Origin: Acestrorhynchus altus
Lineage: Eukaryota > Chordata > Actinopteri > Characiformes > Acestrorhynchidae
Direction: 5' to 3'
NCBI GenBank assembly: GCA_034509495.1
Contig: CM067522.1
Location: forward strand, 2,537,268 to 2,601,267
Length of the DNA stretch: 64,000 bases
Made by a program: the position numbers and the translations under genes. Below, in pieces: positions 25,101-34,200 of this stretch; position 1 is the stretch's first letter, and every line of letters starts with the position of its first letter. The notes beneath the pieces were generated by a model, which saw nothing but the letters and a program-made list of their open reading frames with translations, did no database searches and was not told the DNA's origin.

Positions 25101-28100
25101 CAGCCATGGGCTCTTCTAAGCAGCTACCTTGCGCTCAAAAATGAAATAACACAAAAAAATTAAGAGGAATGATGCCTCAAAGGCCAATACATTTTTTAAC
25201 CTCCTAAGAAGCATTTTTTTTTTATTTCTCTTTCCTATTTGGGCTAATTGGCACCTGATTAGTGTAAAAAGAAAAAAATAGCTTTTTACAGGAAGTAGTT
25301 TCTAAGAAAATTATGTCGACATTTGAGGACTTTAGTTTTATATTTCATATATATATCATAGAACACAGTGAAGTCGCAATTAGTGATGATGTGCAAAACA
25401 TTTATTTTGTGGCTGAACATAGCAGCATTTTTTTCCCCTTGGACTAAAACATCTGGGTCGTCCTGTCCTGAAAAGTCAGAGCTGCTTGGCATGCTGAGCC
25501 AAGAAGGTCCATTCAAAGTTCAAGGAACTGCATGATGTTCTTCTGTGGCATACCACATAGAGTCAGGTGTGGACGCCACATATGTGGACACCAGGTCCTA
25601 GGAGGTTAAAGAGAACTGCTCATTGGATTATTAGAATTGTAAACCAAACCCTTGTTCGAATGCATAAGAAATAAGAAGGCTTGTGCACTTTTCTACTGTG
25701 CAGGGTCACCTGCACCAATCATGTGATTCAATTAAATAGCTAATTCTGGAAGCATCACAGCATCTGTAAAAATGATCCCAAACACACCAGTTAATCAACA
25801 ATAGACTACCTCTACAGGTGAGAGCCCCAACAGACCCCTGACCACAACTGACAATCTATGCATAGACACCAAAAGAACAAAAGTGTAACACGACCCAAGA
25901 ACCACACAGAAGACTGGGCAGAAACCTTCTGACACCTGGACAGGGTACCAGTCCATCGCAGTGCACCCCACACACTTAGGGGGCAATTGGCCAATTCACC
26001 TACCACAGACCATCATGTACATGCCTAACTGCCAGCCCAGAGTTCAGTCGAGGACCAGCGTCTCAGTGCAAAATCTACGCTGCCACTGGAAAAGCAGCGA
26101 ACTGTAATCACACTGTTCCGAGAGCAGGCCAGTGGTGATCAATAGCATTGAGCGCTGCGTGGGTACAGGGGTAGAAATGGCTCCACATTTTATCATCTGT
26201 TTACATTTTGCCGTTCACAAAAGAGCTGAGCCTCAGTGAGACCCACAATCCTTATGAATGAGGACAGCTGCTTCCTGCTGAATAACACAATAAGGTGTGT
26301 GCAACACTGACAGCGGTTGAGGTCTGGCTGCACAATGTGTGAAAACACTCCGGAGGTCTAGAACGTGGTACAAATGCAAGGACACATTTATTTGTCAGGA
26401 CACAGGTTTGTGACAGAATTGGTTGAGATGAGAAATCCTCTGATTATGCACGTAGAACTGTGTTTTTTGTTTTTATTTTATTTATTTATTTATTTTTTTG
26501 GAAATGCCAATTGGGAAGTGCCCTCCCCATTATTATCACTCTCCCCATCACATGCAACGCTCCCAAACACCAGGAGGATGTCAACCACCACCATTTGCAT
26601 CCTCACCAGAGAGTTAACACACTTGCAGGAAAGCGCTGGATCCCCAGCTCTGATACAATGGCTAACAGACGCCTGTGCTGACCAGCATCACGTTGAGGGT
26701 TTTGCTCACCCTCTGACTCCGGCTGCCGACGGCAAGCAGAACCTGCATTCCTCAGATCATAGTGGTAGTGCTTTAGACCGCTGAGCCACTCAGAGCCATT
26801 AATCTTAGTTTATATTATTATATTTCAGCACAACATTTTCAGATAACGTTTCGAGGTTGTACGGATTTTCCAACCAGCAGCCAAACAGAGTGCAGTTGTA
26901 TTTAACCATCTCTTATATGTATGCATTACTCTACTGTAGGGTGGGGCGATACTACTGATTTTGCATTCAATCTGATACTAAGTATCAAGATTAATATACC
27001 GATACGGGTCACCAAACCTGATACGTTAAAGATTTACAGCAATGACATAATAAACCTCTAAACAAAATTCATTTTCTTTTGAAAAATCAGTAACAAGAAC
27101 TAATATTTTATCATCTGCAGCTGAACAAATCTGACTGCCGGCTGCCTACTTTTCACAAATTTTCACTATTGCCTTGTGGGAGCAGGAACATGAGGCAGAA
27201 GGAAAAGTGGCTCCTATATTACATCATTATTTATTATTATTTATTATATATTACATTATTTATTACATCCTCGTTTATTACGATTCTCAAAAGTAAACAC
27301 AATGGATTGGAAGTATCGATATTCAGGTATCAATCTGCCCATCCCTACTCTGCTGAATTTAGGCCAAGACAGCATGTTCCAATAAATGAAGGAGCATTAA
27401 GCAATATTTTTTCAGGATGATGTGGTGCATGAATCACTAACACACATGAAAATGAGGGGAAAGTGATTCGATCTCAGAGGAACAAACTCTGCGTCTTTAT
27501 CTCAAACCCCACTCGTAACATACAGGGACAAATGAAAGACTGGTCAGCAGATGGTACAGCTGCTCATGAGAAAGCCACTCACTGGTTCTGCTGATCTCTG
27601 GTGGAAGGCCGTGATTTGGTTGGTCGAGGCTTCCGGACTCTAGGTCGTAGTGGTCTCTGTCGTCACACTCATAGTGCTCGTGTCTGTGGCGTAGGCCCCG
27701 CTCCACATCTGTTGCGTCCCGGCTAGACATGGACGAGCGTCTCCGTCTGCGCTTGCGGCGGTAGCCCCGTGGCACTGGGACACCAATGTAAATGGACTGG
27801 CGATCTGTGGGCAAACACAAGGACATCCACTGAGAGCTGCTCTTGGTCAGATGTTGGTGAACCTGTGACAAAAACCTCTGCAGTCCTACTGGGACTGATA
27901 TACTCATTCCTGCACCTCAGACACTACCATGAACAGCATCATGACCAAGGATGAAGGGAGTAGAATGGATCCTTTTTTTTAATGAACCAGCGAATCAGTA
28001 GAAGCACAAGGTGGGTGTTTCTAATAAAGTGGACAGTGAGTGGATGCACAGGGTGGGTGTTTCTAATAAAGTGGCCAGTGAGTGGAAGCACAGGGTGGGT

Positions 28101-31030
28101 GTTTCCAATAAAGTGGCCAGTGAGTGGAAGCACAAGGTGGGTGTTTCTAATAAAGTGGCCAGTGAATGGATGCACAGGGTGGGTGTTTCCAATAAAGTGG
28201 CCAGTGAATGGATGCACAGGGTGGGTGTTTCCAATAAAGTGGCCAGTGAGTGTATGCACAGGGTGGGTGTTTCCAATAAAGTGGCCAGTAAGTGGATGCA
28301 CAGGTTGGGTGTTTCCAATAAAGTGGCCAGTGAGTTGAAGCACAGGGTGGGTGTTTCTAATAAAGTGGCCAGTGAATGGAAGCACAAGGTGGGTGTTTCT
28401 AATAAAGTGGCCAGTGAGTTGAAGCACAGGGTGGGTGTTTCCAATAAAGTGGCCAGTGTGTGGAAGCACAGGGTGGGTGTTTTTGATGATGTGGGAGGTG
28501 CTTTCAGGTTGAGCTTTAGGTCTTCCTGAACACAAGACTTAATCAGTATGCTTGTATCGCCTGATGTAACAAAACCAAATGCAATTTTCTTATTATCAAC
28601 AAATCTTGTTTAACACTCGAGACATTGATTTTGGGTGGTAATTTCATGCTCGGGGTATCTTCTTGGTGTGAAAAGCTACACTGAGACCAAACAAATGAAT
28701 TCGGCTTTATCTGCCACACTGGTACAGATAGAGGATATCACAGAAGTGCGTGAGGACAGATTTGTGTATGATTACCTCCACTTGCAGCGTAATTGGTTCT
28801 TGTGGGACTATTAAGTATAAAAGAAACATAAACGAGAGTCAGTTCTTTGCATTAATCCTTGTTGCCTCAGTCATAGGGCCTCCAGCATTACATCAAATAC
28901 ACCTTCACATCACGAGCAGCAGGTCCAGCAAAGGAACAGCGGGAGATCCAATCCGTCCACTCAGCCTTGGAGCGGTGATGATGAAGGGGTAGGGTCTGAC
29001 CTCAAACAGCTTCTTAATGACCACAACAAGAATGCATCAGAGAGTCTCACAGTGCTCTAATGTGACAAACCCTTGTGGGGGTAGAATAACTGCGGTGGAG
29101 TGGGCCTTGAAGGCAACATCGCAAAGCTTAAATGACCATGTTTAACTCACGTCAGAGTCCACAGACACATTCAGGCATTTGCATACGCAGACATATCACC
29201 ATAATGTACCTGATGAATGTCGTTTTAATGACTCACGGTGTTGCGCCAATTCTTTATTCTGACAGGATAAAAATATACTCGGTTCTTTAGCTGTAAAGCT
29301 CATGATTACTTTTACTTGATAAAAAAAAAGGAGTCAGATACTCCAAAGTCAAGTTATTCCTAAGAGAATCTGTTTATAACTATTACATAAAATTATTAAA
29401 GTTTTCAGTTTTATATTTTATTTTATAAAATTAAATTAGTGTCTTACTATATACAACTTGAGCCCTGAAAGCACCTTAAGTTAAAACTTACCAAAGCATT
29501 TCTTTTAAAAATGGATTTATACATTTTGAAATGTAATATTTAATATTACTAACAAAAAATTAACTCAAAAATATTATTAATGTTATAAATATTAAACGAA
29601 TCCTGCATTCTTATCGAAAACAGTACATCATATGCATGTAAAAATTAACAATCATTATTAGCTACTGTTACACCATATTTTTCACCATTAAATGTGATGA
29701 TTTGTGCAGGTTATATTTGTTTTGGTCATCAAAAGTCCAGTGTTTATTTATAAATAAACGGTTGTGTTGATCATATTGGCTACATTTACCTCATATTTAT
29801 GTTTTTGTTGTGTGTCTGTTGTTTCCACTTTAAACTACACCGTGATTTACCCCCATGTATCCACAAATAAATAGATAAATGCTATGTAGCTACAGTAAAA
29901 GGGTTAAATGACCACATCTAGCTTATGTTCAGTGGAGTGAGCTTGACGAATACTTTTGGTAATTAATGTCTCATCTTAGTTACAGGCTCCAGATCCAAGG
30001 ATTTATGGTAAACTGGGATTTATGGTAAACTGGGATTTATGGTAAACTGGGATGTTGGTGCTGCCGTCTGACTCCTTCATGCGATCACTCGGGTTTGTGG
30101 CGGTGGAGGGGTTCAAAACCAATGTTTCAGGAAGCTCCCATGTTTATGTTCTTCTGGTTCTCTCCTTTTAGTTCGGCTGTTATGGTCAGATCTGCCGGAG
30201 TCACTCGCCACACTCTGTTCTCCATAAATCTAAACATCAAACTAATCTCATCTCTCTACCTTCTCCGAGTCAGTGATGACCCACCGGCCTGGGCTGATAA
30301 AATGCTGACCTCAGGCTCCTCTGCTCCATCTGAGAAGAACCCCTTCAGATTGTCTGCCCACCTTCCAGCTACTGGACCTGGACTAGTTGCCCACCTGCCA
30401 TCACCAACTGTGTAGAAATTTGCACAGACCCTAATGATCTGCTACTGTTACACTTATGTCCACCATCAGACTATCATTACTTCAGTCCAGCAGAGTGTTA
30501 CAGAAGACATGTGGTCCAGTGTCCCCTAACTAACCATGTATACGTAGTTTGACCAAAGGAGGTGGGTCCCCCCTTCTGAGTCTGGTTCCTCCCAAGGTTC
30601 CTTCCTCCAGCTCTGAGGGAGGTTTTCATTGCTGCTGCCACCCTTTGGATCATGTATGTCTATCCTTTGTTTCGTGTGTTGTTCACCTTCTCATTTTTGA
30701 TTTCTGTAAAGCTGCTCAGCGACATCGTCAGTTGTGAAAAGCGCTACACGAACACATTTTGATTTTCATCCGTCACTGATGGATTGGATGCGCACGAGGA
30801 AAATTCTCAACACTGCTCCAGCATATGGAGCCATAATAACCCCACTTCACTGTGTAAATGTATTCTAATCATATTCAGAACATTATTCCTTCTTCATTAT
30901 TTCTACTCATGTGTTGGCAAAACCACCAGAGATCATCTCAGGAAAAGGAAACTGCTTAAATGAGCGAGCCGCCCACAGATCCAGTGTGCACTCAAAGATT
31001 AAATGATGTTTATAATGTAGTGTATATATA

Positions 31031-31097
<67 letters not shown>

Positions 31098-31112
31098 CAT
31101 ATTCAAATTATC

Positions 31113-31187
<75 letters not shown>

Positions 31188-31193
31188 CATATC

Positions 31194-31232
<39 letters not shown>

Positions 31233-34200
31233 TCTACATTGTGCAATGAAATTCAATTTAGACTGTGAATAAAATTGTTACAAAACATTACAAATTGGTA
31301 CATGTAAGATAAAAAGATTCTATGACTATTTATAATATCAGTTTTACTTCGTTTAATAATACAATTACATAGTATATACTCAAATACCTAAAATCAATAT
31401 AAATAATAGCTAGAATATAAAGATGCCATTAAAAGATCTATAAAAACTGTTGATTGTCTGTGACAATAAGTCACATGATCTACTGACACACCTGTGATTG
31501 GCTCAGTTTAAGATACTGTTAAAAAGAAAGTTACGTGTGTGACGTGCAAAAGTAACGGTGCATTAAATACATCGTCAAATCAGTTCAGAGACTGTTCCTG
31601 TTTATGCTGCCACGCTGTATCAGAAATACGCCAATCGAGTAATACCTCTTTATACTTGATCACTGTCAAAATACAAAGCCAAACCGATTCTCATGAAATG
31701 ATCATAAATAATGACTCAGTTCAATCACTGAAGCATTTCCACGCCACTGAGATGGTAAATAAAGCGTAACTAAGTCAGTGGTTTTTAATTCTGCATAATT
31801 CATAATAAACACGAATGAAGCATCCACTTTAATCACTGAACTTCATTAACTGAGAAAGAAAAAAAAAGGGTTCTTGGTTGTATCGACCAACGATCCGCAC
31901 CAAGCAAAGCAAATGTTCAGCCCATTTTGAGGAACTTGAGGAATAATGTGTCATTTGGTCATTTCATCTGGATGCCCGTGTGTCTTTAATCGTATAGTTA
32001 TACAGGCATCATCAAAGCCTACGTCTTCCCATAGGATCATATAATCAAAGCTTATAATCAAAGCTTCAGGGCCTGGTTTGGGGGCTATTGAAAAAAGACC
32101 CAGGGCTGTAACCCTGTACACCAGACCTAGTACCACGCATAGATATAACTGACGATCTCCTAATAGTGCCATGGCCTAGATAGTTGGGCCACTCAGGAGC
32201 CTTTTAATACTTTAGAACTGGAGATGCACACTTTGCGAGGAGTTCCGTGCCACTTTCAAGGCTTCATATTTTAGGATCTGAGTAACAAATAGACATCATA
32301 AACTCATCATATCACATGTCATGTGATCAATTATTAGAAATCCAGCTCAGAAAACTGATCAGCAAGAGGGGGCAAGACTAATGACATATCAGACCCAGAT
32401 AGTGGGATGTAGAGGTAAATAAGAAGGGAGGGGCTGTTTGCTTCCTTTCTTTGCACCGTGTTCAAATTTCAGAATAAAAGTGATGGAATTTCAGAATAAA
32501 TGTGATGGAATTTCAGAATAAAAGTGATGAAATTTCAGAATAAAAGTGATGGAATTTCAGAATAAAAGTGATGGAATTTCAGAATAAAAGTGATGAAATT
32601 GAATGGATAATACTGATACATAAATGATTTTATAATTTTATTTGAACCGCAGTCAGGAATTTTGAAGAAAGCATTATTTTAAACATCCTTGTTAATCTAA
32701 TCATTACAAATAACTTGAGTCAACCCACACTCATCTCCAACCATATAAAGGGGTTTAATAATCGAATAGGCTTGTTTATGTGGTTTGCAACCCTGTATGA
32801 CTCACTGTTATCTACTAACACTGGACTAATGTATGCAATCATTTTGCAAATCAAAAGCAGCATTCTTTTCATTATTACACAGCTTAACGTCAGCTTCCAT
32901 TTCTTCTGTTCTAGGAGGGCGTAAGTGTTTTTAAGTGAATGGGCTCCAAATTATTCAAAATGATAGCAAACCAGTGGCTTATTAGAAGCAATATGTCAAC
33001 ATGCTTGAAAATCAAATGGCCTCCATCAGCACTTAGGCTGGGAGTCTTGTGAATTGGCTGCATAATGATTACTGATTAGGGGAGCACGCAAACATGAGCA
33101 TAAATAGACACCAATCAGAACTGATAGCATCTGTCTCAATTTTTAGTAACAAGGCTGATTGCTTGTATGTGAATGTGAACTTGTATATTTTCAGGCCTAA
33201 ATAACCATAACTGTGACAGAAAAACATCAATATACAGCACACGTATGTTGTAAATATCATTAATATCAGATAAAATTCTCCAAAATAGCACCTCTACAGA
33301 ATTCAAATTTCAATGGAGGAAAAAAAAGCCTAGGACTTCTATTGGTCCATCATGGGGCTGCTTTGCTCCTATACTCTGCTTTTTCCTATATACGCCAATG
33401 TCTGGGTCAGTAATGTCATCAGCCCCGCCCCCTCTCTCTGATCAGTCAGAGTCTGTATGCAGGTTGAGCATCAGCCCCGCCCCCCTCTCTCTGATCAGTC
33501 AGAGTCTGTATGCAGGTTGAACATCAGCCCCGTCCCCTCTCTCTGATCAGTCAGAGTCTGTGTGCAGGTTGAGCATCAGCCCCGCCCCCTCTCTCTGATC
33601 AGTCAGAGTCTGTGTGCAGGTTGAGCCTCTACACATGGACAGAGCAGTAAACATGCACTGGAAGCTCCTTTGGCTTTTAAACCGGGGTTTAATTGAGCTG
33701 GAAACGAGCTGTATTACTGATAATTCATCATCTTTTTCATCACCACCACCGCGGTTAGATAGGATAAGGCTAGTCCTTTGATATGGTGGTATGATATGTG
33801 TATCATGTCTGTACGTTACTCTGCTCATAAAAAATGTGAAGTCTTAAATAATGAAAGCAAATATGCACACAAAATGCGGATCTGAGGTTCTACAACTTAA
33901 AGCAGAAGTAATTACGTGGAAGAACAGATCAGACATATCATTCTGACCACCTCCTTTTTCTACATTCATTGACTTTCTATCAGCTCCTCTGATCACACAG
34001 GAGCACTTTGTAGATCTATAATTCCAGACTGTAGTTCATCTGTTTCTCTGTAGCCTTTATTCTCCTCCTTTCACCCTGATCTTCAATGATCAGGACCCCA
34101 CAGGACCACCACACAGCAGCTGTTATGTGGGTGGTGGGTCGATCTCAGCACTACAGTCACACTGCAGTGTGTTGCAATGGTACAAGTGTCTTTAAACCCC

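Larger units (their letters stand above)
15592..27582. other. slc4a5 intron 2, 12 kb, repeat-filled
   Basis: No exon recognised. Stretches 16,110-19,150, 20,150-20,990, 21,810-22,670 and 22,850-23,260 hold nothing I can identify beyond AT-rich intron sequence. The rest is the microsatellite and transposon content listed separately. Confidence 0.6.

Noticed and set aside
27939..28535. Open frame of 198 codons on minus and matching long frames on plus
   Set aside because: All lie in the 42-bp minisatellite; a stop-free unit whose length is a multiple of three keeps several frames open at once. No start context, splice signals or family resemblance.
33417..33625. Four regular 52-bp units resembling a CRISPR array
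   Set aside because: Units are directly adjacent with no unique spacers, they sit in a eukaryotic dispersed repeat, and no cas genes exist.
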